Shown piece after piece: positions 1 to 8,234 of a stretch of DNA of 64,000 bases. The stretch is taken from positions 372,001 to 436,000 of the forward strand of contig NZ_JAAXPA010000001.1 of the NCBI RefSeq assembly GCF_012396235.1, in the 5' to 3' direction. Position numbers and translations under genes: made by a program. Source of the DNA: Rhodococcus opacus. Its GTDB lineage: Bacteria; Actinomycetota; Actinomycetes; Mycobacteriales; Mycobacteriaceae. The first letter of the stretch is position 1; every line of letters starts with the position of its first letter. The notes under the pieces are model-generated. The model did no database searches. It saw only the letters and a program-made list of their open reading frames with translations, and was not told where the DNA came from.

Positions 1-666
1 GCCTCGGCCAGCGGACACGCCGCCAACTCGGTCGAGGAGATCGCCGAGGGCGCGGCCCGCCACAACGACGTCCTGATCCCGTTCGGATCCGTCGACCCCT
101 GGCAGGGCAAGGCCGCCGTGCGGCGCGTGCACCGGCTCGTCGACGAATACGGTGTGAAGGGGTTCAAGTTCCACCCCAGCATGCAGGGATTCGAACCCAA
201 CGACCGGCAGTTCTACCCGCTCTACGAGGCCATCACCGAGGCCGGGGTCCCCGCCCTGTTCCACACCGGTCAGACCGGGATCGGCGCCGGGCTGCCCGGC
301 GGCCACGGCATCAAACTGCGCTACTCCGACCCGATGCTGCTCGACGACGTCGCCGCCGACTTCCCCGACCTCACCGTGATCATGGCCCACCCGTCGGTGC
401 CGTGGGTCGACTCGCAGATCTCCATCGCCACCCACAAGGCCAACGTCTTCATCGACCTGTCCGGGTGGTCACCGAAGTACTTCCCGCCGCAGCTGGTCAA
501 GGCCGCCAACAGCATGCTCCGCGGCAAGGTGCTGTTCGGCTCCGACTTCCCCGTCATCCAGGTCGACCGCTGGATGAAGGACTTCGAGAACCTCGACATC
601 AAACCCGAGGTCACGCCCCTGATCTTCAAGCAGAACGCGCTGCGCGTTCTCGGCATCAAGCACTGA
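1..666 (+). CDS. Amidohydrolase family protein (TIM-barrel hydrolase), 5' end missing
   Basis: The open frame is already running at base 1, so the start lies outside the window; 221 C-terminal codons are visible. The sequence fits the amidohydrolase-2 branch of metal-dependent TIM-barrel hydrolases. Seen in order are FKFHP (about residue 55 of the visible part), FHTG, AHPSVPW and the late GSDFP, whose Asp is the conserved general base or metal ligand of the family. These enzymes hydrolyse or decarboxylate small acids, and some act on beta-ketoacyl-CoA thioesters. The next gene, 32 bp downstream on the same strand, is a MaoC hydratase. That suggests a CoA-thioester catabolic cluster continuing to the left, but this is inference and the substrate cannot be read from the sequence. 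Family assignment is firm, role is open. Confidence 0.85.
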   Translation, partial: ASASGHAANSVEEIAEGAARHNDVLIPFGSVDPWQGKAAVRRVHRLVDEYGVKGFKFHPSMQGFEPNDRQFYPLYEAITEAGVPALFHTGQTGIGAGLPGGHGIKLRYSDPMLLDDVAADFPDLTVIMAHPSVPWVDSQISIATHKANVFIDLSGWSPKYFPPQLVKAANSMLRGKVLFGSDFPVIQVDRWMKDFENLDIKPEVTPLIFKQNALRVLGIKH

Positions 667-698
667 CCCTGCCCCACCGAACCACCAGGAGACTTAGT

Positions 699-1172
699 GT
701 GACCACCGCAACCACCACCCGCGTCGCCACCCTGGCAGACCTCGCCGCGCTCGAGGGCCAGTCGCTGGGCACCAGCTCGTGGATCGACATCCCCCAGCAG
801 CGGATCAACACGTTCGCCGACGCCACCGACGATCACCAGTGGATTCACGTCGACCCCGAGCGCGCGACGGCGGAGAGCCCGTTCGGCGGGCCCATCGCCC
901 ACGGCTACCTCACGTTGTCGCTGATCATCCCCATGTGGGACGAGGTACTGACCGTCGACAGCGTGACCATGGCCGTCAATTACGGTCTCAACAAGGTCCG
1001 ATTCACCAACCCCGTGCCCGCGGAAGGACGCGTCCGCCTCAACGCGACGCTGCAGTCCGTCGAGGCACTGCCCAAGGGCGGCGTCCAGGTGACCGTCGCC
1101 GGGCAGATCGAACTCGAGGGCAGCGAGCGTCCCGCGGTAGTCGTCGAGGCCGTGTACCGCTTCTTCGAGTGA
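699..1172 (+). CDS. MaoC-family (R)-specific enoyl-CoA hydratase/dehydratase
   Basis: This 157-residue protein has the single hot-dog fold of short MaoC/PhaJ-type hydratases. The hydratase-2 signature is clear: ADATDDHQWIHVDPERA at about residues 38-54, where the Asp and His of DDHQWIH are the expected catalytic pair. It is followed by the conserved GPIAHGYLTLSL. The family adds water to trans-2-enoyl-CoA, or removes it, usually in fatty-acid or side-chain beta-oxidation. The GTG start at 699 is chosen because AGGAG lies at 687-691, seven bases upstream, and the protein then begins at a typical N-terminus. A longer frame runs back into the upstream gene and is rejected. It is probably co-transcribed with the amidohydrolase. 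The exact acyl-CoA substrate is unknown. Confidence 0.88.
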   Translation: MTTATTTRVATLADLAALEGQSLGTSSWIDIPQQRINTFADATDDHQWIHVDPERATAESPFGGPIAHGYLTLSLIIPMWDEVLTVDSVTMAVNYGLNKVRFTNPVPAEGRVRLNATLQSVEALPKGGVQVTVAGQIELEGSERPAVVVEAVYRFFE

Positions 1173-1179
1173 CCCACCC

Positions 1180-1219
1180 GTGAGTACTTGTCAACCGCCC
1201 GCGGTTGACAAGTACTCAC
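1180..1219. terminator. Perfect 19-bp palindromic hairpin, bidirectional terminator
   Basis: The arms 1180-1198 and 1201-1219 are exact reverse complements (GTGAGTACTTGTCAACCGC) separated by two bases. The palindrome starts 7 bp after the MaoC stop and ends 5 bp before the stop of the convergent small gene, so it fits a two-way terminator. There is no T tract, as is common in actinobacteria. An operator or recombination site cannot be excluded, but the convergent position argues against it. Confidence 0.75.
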
Positions 1220-1224
1220 AGGCG

Positions 1225-1404
1225 TTACTCGGGAGCCTGATCGTCGGGCTCGAGCTGTTCCGCCTGCTTCCGCTCGGACGCGTTTCCCGCGATTCCCTTC
1301 GCCTCACGCTCGGCCACCAGCCGGTCTTCCATGTCGTCGACGAGGTCTGCGATCCGCTGGTGCTCGGGGAGGTGCTGATCGTGTCGATCCGAATTCGCCT
1401 TCAT
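1225..1404 (-). CDS. Small charged hypothetical protein (59 aa)
   Basis: I do not recognise this family. The predicted protein is 59 residues, hydrophilic and rich in Asp, Glu, Gln and Arg, with no membrane segment, Cys or obvious motif; the middle (about residues 14-35) could form one amphipathic helix. The ATG at 1404 is preferred over upstream starts because AAGGAG sits about five bases before it on the minus strand, and because the extra upstream residues look like non-coding translation. Its 3' end meets the palindromic terminator shared with the MaoC gene. Coding status rests on the ribosome binding site and the context, so it is moderate. Confidence 0.55.
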   Translation of the reverse strand: MKANSDRHDQHLPEHQRIADLVDDMEDRLVAEREAKGIAGNASERKQAEQLEPDDQAPE

Positions 1405-1749
1405 CACGCTCCTTCCGCTGTGTGCGAACGTGCCGCAAATCCTGCGACTTCCGGACGCACAATTCGAACTGTACGCCGCGGGCCCGGCCGAAGCGGGCAT
1501 TCGCGGCGGCACGAACTGGACGCCCGTCTTTCACGCTCTTCTCGCCGTCGGCGAAAGCTGTTGCCGAACACCGCCTTACGAGCGCTCAGTACTCCAATGT
1601 CGCACTGCGCAACCTCATTTCGCCTTCGATGCAGGCCCTCCACCGCTGCCGGCAGGCGATGAATTCGATGCACAATCGACACCGTCTTGCGAGTACCTGC
1701 AGCCGGCACCTCGTACTCTGGACCGGGTACCACCCGAAGGAGGACCGAT
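1405..1749. other. Divergent intergenic region
   Basis: This 345-bp gap lies between the start of the small minus-strand gene and the pirin gene. It is visibly less GC-biased than the flanking genes. Several short overlapping frames run through it, but none has a credible ribosome binding site or protein-like composition. It should carry the two divergent promoters. I could not assign convincing -35/-10 pairs. Confidence 0.5.
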
Positions 1750-2514
1750 ATGCCAGCAGTCACCACACCTCACGTCTATGTTCATCGTGCCGGCGATCGG
1801 CTGAAAACCAAGATTTCCTGGTTGGATTCGAAACATTCGTTCTCCTTCGGCCAGCACTACGACCCCGACAACACGCACCACGGGCTGCTCCTCGTGAACA
1901 ACGACGACACCGTGCTCCCCGGTCAGGGATTCGACACGCATCCGCACAAGGACATGGAGATCGTCACGTGGGTGCTGCGCGGCTCGCTCGTGCATCAGGA
2001 TTCGATCGGCCACTCCGGCATCATCTATCCCGGCCTTGCGCAACGCATGAGCGCAGGCAAGGGCATCATGCATTCAGAAAAGAACGACAGCTGGCGCCTC
2101 GAGGGTGAGCAGCACCACGAGCCGGTGCACTTCGTCCAGATGTGGGTGGTACCCGACGAAGCCGGCCTCACTCCGAGTTACGAACAACTCGAGATCGAGG
2201 ACGAAATCCTCGAGGGCGGGCTGGTGCCTGTTGCGTCCGGAATGCCGGAATACAAGGACAATTCGGCGATCCGGATCAACAACAAGCACGCGGCCCTGCA
2301 TGTCGCGCGACTCTTCCCCGGCGCACCGGTGACACTTCCCGAAGCGCCGTTCCTCCACGTCTTCGTCGCCCGGGGCACCGCCGAGATGGAGGGCGTCGGC
2401 ACCCTGTACGAGGGCGACGCCGTCCGGCTGAGCGCCTCCGGTGGCCAGCAGGTCTCCTCGCACTCCGGCGCCGAGGTCCTCGTCTGGGAGATGCACGCCC
2501 GCCTCGGCGGCTGA
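1750..2514 (+). CDS. Pirin family protein
   Basis: The 254-residue product is a bicupin pirin. The N-terminal cupin carries the metal-binding block HPHKDMEIVTWVLRG (about residues 63-77) and then GIMHSEKN (about residues 107-114), which together supply the His and Glu metal ligands known for pirins. The C-terminal cupin is degenerate, as usual. Bacterial pirins bind iron; some have quercetin 2,3-dioxygenase activity and some modulate metabolic enzymes, so the physiological role is uncertain. The ATG at 1750 follows GAAGGAGGA by a normal spacing. A longer frame starting at 1687 lacks a ribosome binding site. Confidence 0.92.
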   Translation: MPAVTTPHVYVHRAGDRLKTKISWLDSKHSFSFGQHYDPDNTHHGLLLVNNDDTVLPGQGFDTHPHKDMEIVTWVLRGSLVHQDSIGHSGIIYPGLAQRMSAGKGIMHSEKNDSWRLEGEQHHEPVHFVQMWVVPDEAGLTPSYEQLEIEDEILEGGLVPVASGMPEYKDNSAIRINNKHAALHVARLFPGAPVTLPEAPFLHVFVARGTAEMEGVGTLYEGDAVRLSASGGQQVSSHSGAEVLVWEMHARLGG

Positions 2515-2914
2515 GTTTCCGGCAAGTTCACAGCCGGACGGCACGCTGCGTGCAGGTTCGTGCGCCACGACGACGAGCGCCGAGCTCGCACTGCGGCTGC
2601 AGGACCTCACGAACGACGGCACCTACCTGCGCGGCGCCCAGACCACGGACGCGTACGGCATCGCCCAGTTCACCACGGTCTTCCCCGGCTGGTACATCAG
2701 CCGGACCACCTACATCCACCTCGAGGTGCACATCGACAAGAAGACGGTGCTCACCACCCAGCTGTTCTTCGACGAGGCCCTGCTCGACGACGTGTACGCG
2801 ACCGCGCCGTACTCCGACCACACCGGACGCGAGAACAACGTGAACAACTCCACCGACAGCATCTACGACGACGCCGGCCTGCTGACCGTCGCCGAGCAGT
2901 TTGTTTCGCCCTGA
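2515..2914 (+). pseudogene. Remnant of an intradiol-dioxygenase-like protein, N-terminus missing
   Basis: Directly after the pirin stop, the frame ending at 2914 encodes a good match to the C-terminal part of secreted intradiol ring-cleavage dioxygenase-like proteins: TYLRGAQTTDAYGIAQFTT, FPGWYISRTTYIH, then TQLFFDEALLDDV and PYSDHTGRENN. The whole N-terminal half, including the first iron-binding Tyr, is absent. The frame also has no sensible start or ribosome binding site after the pirin gene. In addition, the usual HIH pair is YIH here, so one of the two His iron ligands is lost. A decayed gene fragment is the best reading. A short non-catalytic protein translated through coupling to the pirin gene is a weaker alternative. 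Confidence 0.65.
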
Positions 2915-2961
2915 GCGCAGTGGTGGACCTCCCGGCGCGGAACGGTGTAAGGATGGAACGC

Positions 2962-4911
2962 ATGACCACGGCTCAGCGCTCCGGCATCGACCTCACTCAC
3001 CTCGACAACGACACCCGCGCCCAGGACGACCTGTTCGTCCACGTGAACGGCAAGTGGATCGACGACTACGAGATTCCCGCGGACCGGGCGATCGACGGCG
3101 CGTTCCGCACGCTGTACGACAAGGCCGAGGTCGACGTCCAGACCATCATCGAGGAGGCGGCGGACTCCGGCGCGGCGCCGGGGACCGACGCGCAGCGCAT
3201 CGGCGACCTGTACGGCAGCTTCATGGACGCGGACGTCGTCGAGGCCGCGGGGCTCGCACCGATCGCCGGTGAGCTCGCCGACGTGGCCTCGGCCGCCGAC
3301 CTCTCCGCGCTCGCCGCCGTCATCGGCCGCCAGCAGCGCACCGGGGTCGGCGGAGCCGTCGGTCACTACGTCGACACGGACGCGAAGAACTCCGAGCGCT
3401 ACCTCGTCCACTTCAGTCAGTCGGGCATCGGCCTGCCCGACGAGTCGTACTACCGCCAGGACGACTACGCGGAGATCCGCGCGGCGTACGTGAAGCACAT
3501 CGCGAAGATGTTCGCCCTCGCCGGCGTCGGCTACGACGCGCAGCGCGTGTTCGACCTGGAAACCAAGATCGCGGCCGGTCATTGGGATGTCGTGAAGCGT
3601 CGCGACGCCGAGCTGAGCTACAACCTGCTCACCCTCGACCAGCTGCCCGCCGGGTTTGACTGGTCGGCGTGGATCGGCGCACTCGGCGGCACGTCCGAGC
3701 AGTTCGACGAGATCGTGGTCCGCCAGCCCGACTTCCTCACCACCCTGACCGAGCTGTGGACGTCCGAGGACCTCGACGACTGGAAGGCGTGGGCGACGTG
3801 GAACGTCATCCGCTCCCGCGCCCCGTACCTCACGCAGGCCCTGGTCGACGAGAACTTCGCGTTCTACGGAAAGACGCTGACCGGCGCCGAGGAGATCCGT
3901 GAGCGCTGGAAGCGCGGCGTGTCCCTGGTGCAGGATCTGCTGGGCGAGGCCGTCGGCAAGCTCTACGTCGAACGCCACTTCCCGGCCGACGCGAAGGCCC
4001 GCATGCAGGAACTGGTCGCCAACCTGCAGGAGGCGTACCGGCGCAACATCTCCGACCTGGACTGGATGAGCCCCGAAACGCGGCAGGCGGCGCTGCGCAA
4101 GCTGGAGAAGTTCACGCCCAAGATCGGGTACCCCGACAAGTGGCGCGACTACTCGGCCGTCACCATCTCCCGCGACGACCTGGTCGGCAACTACCGCAGC
4201 GGCTACGCGGCGGAGTACGACCGCGACCTCGCGAAGCTCGGTGGCCCCGTCGACCGCGACGAGTGGTTCATGACACCGCAGACGGTCAACGCCTACTACA
4301 ACCCGGGCATGAACGAAATCGTCTTTCCCGCAGCCATTCTGCAGCCGCCGTTTTTCGACGCCGCAGCCGACGACGCCGCCAACTACGGCGGAATCGGTGC
4401 CGTCATCGGTCACGAGATCGGCCACGGCTTCGACGATCAGGGCGCCAAGTACGACGGCGACGGCAACATGGTCGACTGGTGGACCGACGACGACCGGACC
4501 GAGTTCGGCAAGCGCACGAAGGCGCTGATCGAGCAGTACAACGAGTTCGAGCCGAAGGCGCTGCCCGGCCACACCGTGAACGGTGAGTTCACCATCGGTG
4601 AGAACATCGGCGACCTCGGTGGCCTGTCCATCGCCATCGCGGCGTACCGGATCGCCACGGAAGGGGCCGAGCCCGAGGTTCTCGACGGCCTCACCGGTCT
4701 CCAGCGGGTGTTCTTCGGCTGGGCGCAGGTGTGGCGCACCAAGGCCCGGGACGCCGAGGCGCTCCGCCGGCTGGCCGTCGACCCGCACTCGCCGCCGGAG
4801 TTCCGCTGCAACGGCGTGGTCCGCAACCTCGACACGTTCCACGACGCGTTCGACGTCCAGCCGGGTGACGCCCTGTATCTGGATCCGCAGGAGCGCGTCA
4901 AGATCTGGTAG
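2962..4911 (+). CDS. M13-family zinc metallopeptidase (neprilysin/PepO-like)
   Basis: A 649-residue M13 endopeptidase of the usual family length. The zinc site HEIGHGFDDQGAKYDG (HExxH) lies at about residues 485-500. The third ligand and its partner Asp lie in GENIGDLGG about 55 residues later. NAYYNPGMNEIVFPA just before the zinc motif is the substrate-binding NAYY block typical of neprilysins. The protein has no signal peptide or membrane segment, like the mycobacterial homologue Zmp1. It should cleave small peptides after leaving the cell or at the envelope, but export is not evident from the sequence. Two in-frame ATGs occur, at 2953 and 2962. The second is chosen because AAGG at 2949-2952 is better spaced from it. 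The gene ends 3 bp before the convergent ugpC stop, with no room for a terminator. Confidence 0.93.
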   Translation: MTTAQRSGIDLTHLDNDTRAQDDLFVHVNGKWIDDYEIPADRAIDGAFRTLYDKAEVDVQTIIEEAADSGAAPGTDAQRIGDLYGSFMDADVVEAAGLAPIAGELADVASAADLSALAAVIGRQQRTGVGGAVGHYVDTDAKNSERYLVHFSQSGIGLPDESYYRQDDYAEIRAAYVKHIAKMFALAGVGYDAQRVFDLETKIAAGHWDVVKRRDAELSYNLLTLDQLPAGFDWSAWIGALGGTSEQFDEIVVRQPDFLTTLTELWTSEDLDDWKAWATWNVIRSRAPYLTQALVDENFAFYGKTLTGAEEIRERWKRGVSLVQDLLGEAVGKLYVERHFPADAKARMQELVANLQEAYRRNISDLDWMSPETRQAALRKLEKFTPKIGYPDKWRDYSAVTISRDDLVGNYRSGYAAEYDRDLAKLGGPVDRDEWFMTPQTVNAYYNPGMNEIVFPAAILQPPFFDAAADDAANYGGIGAVIGHEIGHGFDDQGAKYDGDGNMVDWWTDDDRTEFGKRTKALIEQYNEFEPKALPGHTVNGEFTIGENIGDLGGLSIAIAAYRIATEGAEPEVLDGLTGLQRVFFGWAQVWRTKARDAEALRRLAVDPHSPPEFRCNGVVRNLDTFHDAFDVQPGDALYLDPQERVKIW

Positions 4912-4914
4912 CGA

Positions 4915-5979
4915 CTACCGCAGACGGTCACCCGTCGCCGCGGAGAAGAAGTACACCTCGCCGGGTTTCGGCTGCAGGTGCACCCTCTCCCCCGCGGCGA
5001 CGGTGCGCGTGCGGTCCACCCGCACCACCACCTTCCCGGATGTGCCGGACGCGTACACGAAGGACTCCGCCCCGAGTTCCTCGAGCTGGTCGGTTTCGAC
5101 CGTGTACGAGTCCTTGCGCCACGACCCCACCAGTGTCCACGACTCCGGGCGCACCCCGACGATCACGGAACCGTCCCCGATCGCCGAGCGCGGCACGGGA
5201 ATACGCAGGTCGCCCAGTTCGGCGACGCCGTCGCGGATCGGGGTGTCCATGAGGTTCATCCCGGGCGAGCCGATGAACCCGGCGACGAACGTGTTGACCG
5301 GGTTGTCGTAGAGATCGCGGGGCCGGGCGACCTGCTGGAGGCGCCCGCCCTGCATCACCGCAACCCGGTCACCCATCGTCATGGCCTCCACCTGGTCGTG
5401 GGTGACGTACACGGTGGTCGTACCGAGCCTGCGCTGCAGGCCCGCGATCTGCGAGCGGGTGCTCACCCGCAGCTTGGCGTCGAGGTTGCTCAGCGGTTCG
5501 TCCATGCAGAACACCTTCGGGTGCCGCACGATCGCCCGGCCCATCGCGACCCGTTGACGTTGCCCGCCGGACAGTTTCGCCGGTTTGCGATCCAGCAGGG
5601 GTTCGAGTTCGAGCATCCGCGCCGCTTCCAGCACCCGGGCGGTGCGTTCCACCTTCCCGACGCCGGCGTTGCGGAGCGCGAAACCCATGTTGTCGGCGAC
5701 GGTCATGTTCGGGTAGAGCGCGTAACTCTGGAACACCATGGCCACGTCCCGCGCCCGGGGTGGCAGCGCGGTGACGTCGGTGCCGCCGATCTCGATGCGG
5801 CCCGCCTCGACGGCTTCGAGGCCGGCCAGCATCCGCAGGCTGGTCGACTTACCGCACCCGGACGGACCCACCAGGACGAGGAACTCGCCGTCCGCGATGT
5901 CGAGGTCCAGCCGATCGACCGCGGGTCGATCGGCTCCGGAATAGCGGTGGGTGACGCCTGCGAACTGCACGTGGGCCAT
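4915..5979 (-). CDS. ugpC: Ugp-type ABC transporter ATP-binding protein
   Basis: A 354-residue ATPase of the MalK/UgpC class. Walker A GPSGCGKS is at about residues 38-45, the Q-loop at FQSYALYP, the ABC signature LSGGQRQR at about residues 135-142, Walker B VFCMDEP, then the D-loop LSNLDAK and the switch His in YVTHDQ. The C-terminal 120 residues form the OB-like regulatory (TOBE) domain of sugar and glycerophosphodiester importers. It is the last gene of ugpA-ugpE-ugpB-ugpC, 17 bp after ugpB, with a strong GGAGAAGGAA ribosome binding site. It would energise uptake through UgpA/UgpE. Such ATPases can serve several permeases, so a shared role is possible. Confidence 0.92.
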   Translation of the reverse strand: MAHVQFAGVTHRYSGADRPAVDRLDLDIADGEFLVLVGPSGCGKSTSLRMLAGLEAVEAGRIEIGGTDVTALPPRARDVAMVFQSYALYPNMTVADNMGFALRNAGVGKVERTARVLEAARMLELEPLLDRKPAKLSGGQRQRVAMGRAIVRHPKVFCMDEPLSNLDAKLRVSTRSQIAGLQRRLGTTTVYVTHDQVEAMTMGDRVAVMQGGRLQQVARPRDLYDNPVNTFVAGFIGSPGMNLMDTPIRDGVAELGDLRIPVPRSAIGDGSVIVGVRPESWTLVGSWRKDSYTVETDQLEELGAESFVYASGTSGKVVVRVDRTRTVAAGERVHLQPKPGEVYFFSAATGDRLR

Positions 5980-5996
5980 GGATGTTCCTTCTCCTC

Positions 5997-7316
5997 CTAC
6001 TGGGGCAGCTTGGGTGTGATCTGGCGGTCGATGATCTGCTGGAGTTGCGTCCCGACGCCGGCGAACGTCGTCGCCACGTCCGCGTTCTGCAGCGCGATCT
6101 GTTCGAGTCCGGTGCCGATGATCTGGTCGCCGCCGGGCACGAACACACGGGCGTAGTCCTGCGACCGGGTCTTCGCGAGCTGGTCGACGGCGGTGCGCGC
6201 GTTGGGGTTCGCGTCGAGGTATGCCTTCATGCCCGGGTCCTCGACAGCGGACTTGCGGACGGGCATGTACCCGACGTTCTGGGAGAAGTACGCGGTGTTC
6301 TCACCGTTCGTCACGAAGTCGATGAACGTCAGGGCGTTCTTCTTGCGCTCGTCGGAGATCCGCGCCGGAATCGCGAGGCCCGCGCCGCCGGTCGGGCAGC
6401 CCGGGGCGCCCGACGCGGGGAGGAACGCGGTGCCGAAGTCGAACGCGGCCGACTTGGTGATTCCCGACAGGTCACCGGTCGAGGCGATGGTCGACGCGAG
6501 GATGCCCGCACCGAACTCGTTGGCGATGTCGCTCGACACCGCCGCGTACTTCTTCGTGTGGATCATGTCCTTCAGGAACGTCCCCGCGGCGAGCGTTGTC
6601 TCGTCGCCGAACTTCAGGTCCCACTGGTCCGAGTACGCCCCGCCGAACGTCCAGACCGGTCCCTCGAACGTCCAGCCCAGGTAGTTCTTGGCGTCACCCC
6701 AGCCGTGGGCCAGCTTGCCGCCGCCCATCACCCGCTGCAGTTCGGGACCCCACTCGTCGAACTCCTGCCAGGTGGCGGGCCCGCGATCGGGCAGGCCGGC
6801 CTGCGCCCACACCTGCTTGTTGTAGTAGAACAGCGGCGTCGACCGCGCATACGGGAGGGCGTAGTGCGTGCCCTCGAACAGGTAGTCGGCGAGCAGCGAG
6901 TCGACGTAGTCGGAGGAGTCGACGCCGACCGTGCCGAACAGTCCGTCGAGCGGTTCGATGGCACCGGTCAGCGCGTAGTTGAACCACCAGACGTCCGATA
7001 GGACCACGACGTCGGGCAGTTCGCCGCCCGACAGGGCCGCGTTGAACTTCTGCGACACCTCCTCGTAGTTCTTTCCGCCGTCGACGAGGTTCACGGTGAG
7101 GTCGGGGTGTTTCGCCTGGAACCGGTTGATCAGTTCACGTTCGACGTCCTGCGATTTGCCGGGGTGGTTGGACCAGAACGTGATGGTGTTCGCGTCGCCG
7201 GCCGCACCGGACGCCGCCGACGAGCCCGACCCCGACCCGGCGCAGGCCGTCAGCGCGGCACCGGCGGCCACCGCGCCCGCCAGCCCGAGGAATCCTCGAC
7301 GGTTCATCCGATTCAT
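5997..7316 (-). CDS. ugpB: Extracellular solute-binding lipoprotein, UgpB-like
   Basis: The 439-residue protein starts with a twin-arginine-like signal (MNRMNRRGFLGLAG) ending in the lipobox LTAC at about residues 22-25. It should therefore be exported and lipid-anchored outside the membrane. The mature part is a type-1 periplasmic binding fold of the UgpB group, with FWSNHPG near the N-terminus, LPYARSTPLFYYN and PTGGAGLAIPA. It closely resembles the mycobacterial UgpB (Rv2833c), which is known to bind glycerophosphocholine rather than glycerol-3-phosphate. Similar ligands are inferred here. It lies between ugpE (18-bp gap) and ugpC, the same order as in mycobacteria. The start at 7316 has GAGGAG upstream; a second ATG three codons later is possible. 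Confidence 0.88.
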   Translation of the reverse strand: MNRMNRRGFLGLAGAVAAGAALTACAGSGSGSSAASGAAGDANTITFWSNHPGKSQDVERELINRFQAKHPDLTVNLVDGGKNYEEVSQKFNAALSGGELPDVVVLSDVWWFNYALTGAIEPLDGLFGTVGVDSSDYVDSLLADYLFEGTHYALPYARSTPLFYYNKQVWAQAGLPDRGPATWQEFDEWGPELQRVMGGGKLAHGWGDAKNYLGWTFEGPVWTFGGAYSDQWDLKFGDETTLAAGTFLKDMIHTKKYAAVSSDIANEFGAGILASTIASTGDLSGITKSAAFDFGTAFLPASGAPGCPTGGAGLAIPARISDERKKNALTFIDFVTNGENTAYFSQNVGYMPVRKSAVEDPGMKAYLDANPNARTAVDQLAKTRSQDYARVFVPGGDQIIGTGLEQIALQNADVATTFAGVGTQLQQIIDRQITPKLPQ

Positions 7317-7334
7317 GTCTCTCCTCGTTCTCCG

Positions 7335-8234
7335 CTATCCCTTGACCGCACCCGATGTGAGGCCCTTGATCATGTGCCGTTGCAGCACAAGGAAAATCGC
7401 GAGAATCGGCAGCATCGTGAGTACCGTTCCCGCCATGACCGGGCCCCAGTTGGTGAGCCCGTCGTTGTTCTGGAGTTGGGTCAGCCCGATCGGCAGCGGC
7501 GCGACGGAGGCGTCGTCGGCCATCAGGAACGGCCACAGGTATTCGTTCCACTCGGTGACGACGGTGATGATCGCGAACGCCACCATGGTGGGGCCCGACA
7601 CCGGCAGGACCACCCGCCACAGCAGCCGGAAGTGGCCTGCGCCGTCCATCCGGGCGGCCTCGATGATCTCGGTGGGTATCGACAGGAAGTGGTTGCGCAT
7701 CAGGAACGTTCCGAACGCGACCCCGGCGAGCGGAACGATGATGCCGTGAAAGCTGTTCCGCCAGCCCCATTCGGCGACGAGTGCGTAGTTGGAGATGACC
7801 GTAATCTGGTTGGGCACCATCAACGCGGCGATGATGCCGAGGAACACGAGGTTCTTGCCCGGGAACCGCAGGAACACCAGCCCGTAGGCGCTGAACACGC
7901 CGAGCGCGAACTTCACGACGGCCAGCACCCCGGTGATGATCACCGAGTTCCGCAGGAACGTCCAGAACGGCACCGAGGTGGTGGCCTCGGAGTAGTTCTC
8001 GGGATGAAAGGTGCCGGGCCACCAGGTCACCGGCAGGGTGTAAACGTCCGGACGATCCTTGAAGGACGTCATCACGATCCAGTACAGCGGCAGGGCCACC
8101 ATGACCAGCACCGCCACCATCGCGGCGTACCCCAGAGCCGTCACGAGCGCCTCCCGGCGTCGATGGTCACGGGCCGCGTCTGCTGTCACCGGCACCTCCG
8201 TGCTGCGCTGATCGCGCACGGTGTCCGCGATCAC
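7335..8234 (-). CDS. ugpE: Ugp-type ABC transporter permease 2
   Basis: A 299-residue inner-membrane permease with about six hydrophobic segments; the first is around residues 34-55. The cytoplasmic EAA loop reads EAARMDGAGHFRLLWRVVLP at about residues 190-209 and docks on the ATPase. The GTG start shares four bases (GTGA) with the ugpA stop, so translation is coupled to ugpA. This is the MalG-like half of the pore. Together with UgpA it would move glycerophosphodiesters or related small polar solutes delivered by the binding protein downstream. Confidence 0.9.
   Translation of the reverse strand: MIADTVRDQRSTEVPVTADAARDHRRREALVTALGYAAMVAVLVMVALPLYWIVMTSFKDRPDVYTLPVTWWPGTFHPENYSEATTSVPFWTFLRNSVIITGVLAVVKFALGVFSAYGLVFLRFPGKNLVFLGIIAALMVPNQITVISNYALVAEWGWRNSFHGIIVPLAGVAFGTFLMRNHFLSIPTEIIEAARMDGAGHFRLLWRVVLPVSGPTMVAFAIITVVTEWNEYLWPFLMADDASVAPLPIGLTQLQNNDGLTNWGPVMAGTVLTMLPILAIFLVLQRHMIKGLTSGAVKG

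Noticed and set aside
2441-2914. A fused pirin-dioxygenase protein by frameshift.
   Set aside because: Pirin ends at its normal length with its own stop, and the dioxygenase part is in another frame and lacks its N-terminal half; two separate units are simpler.
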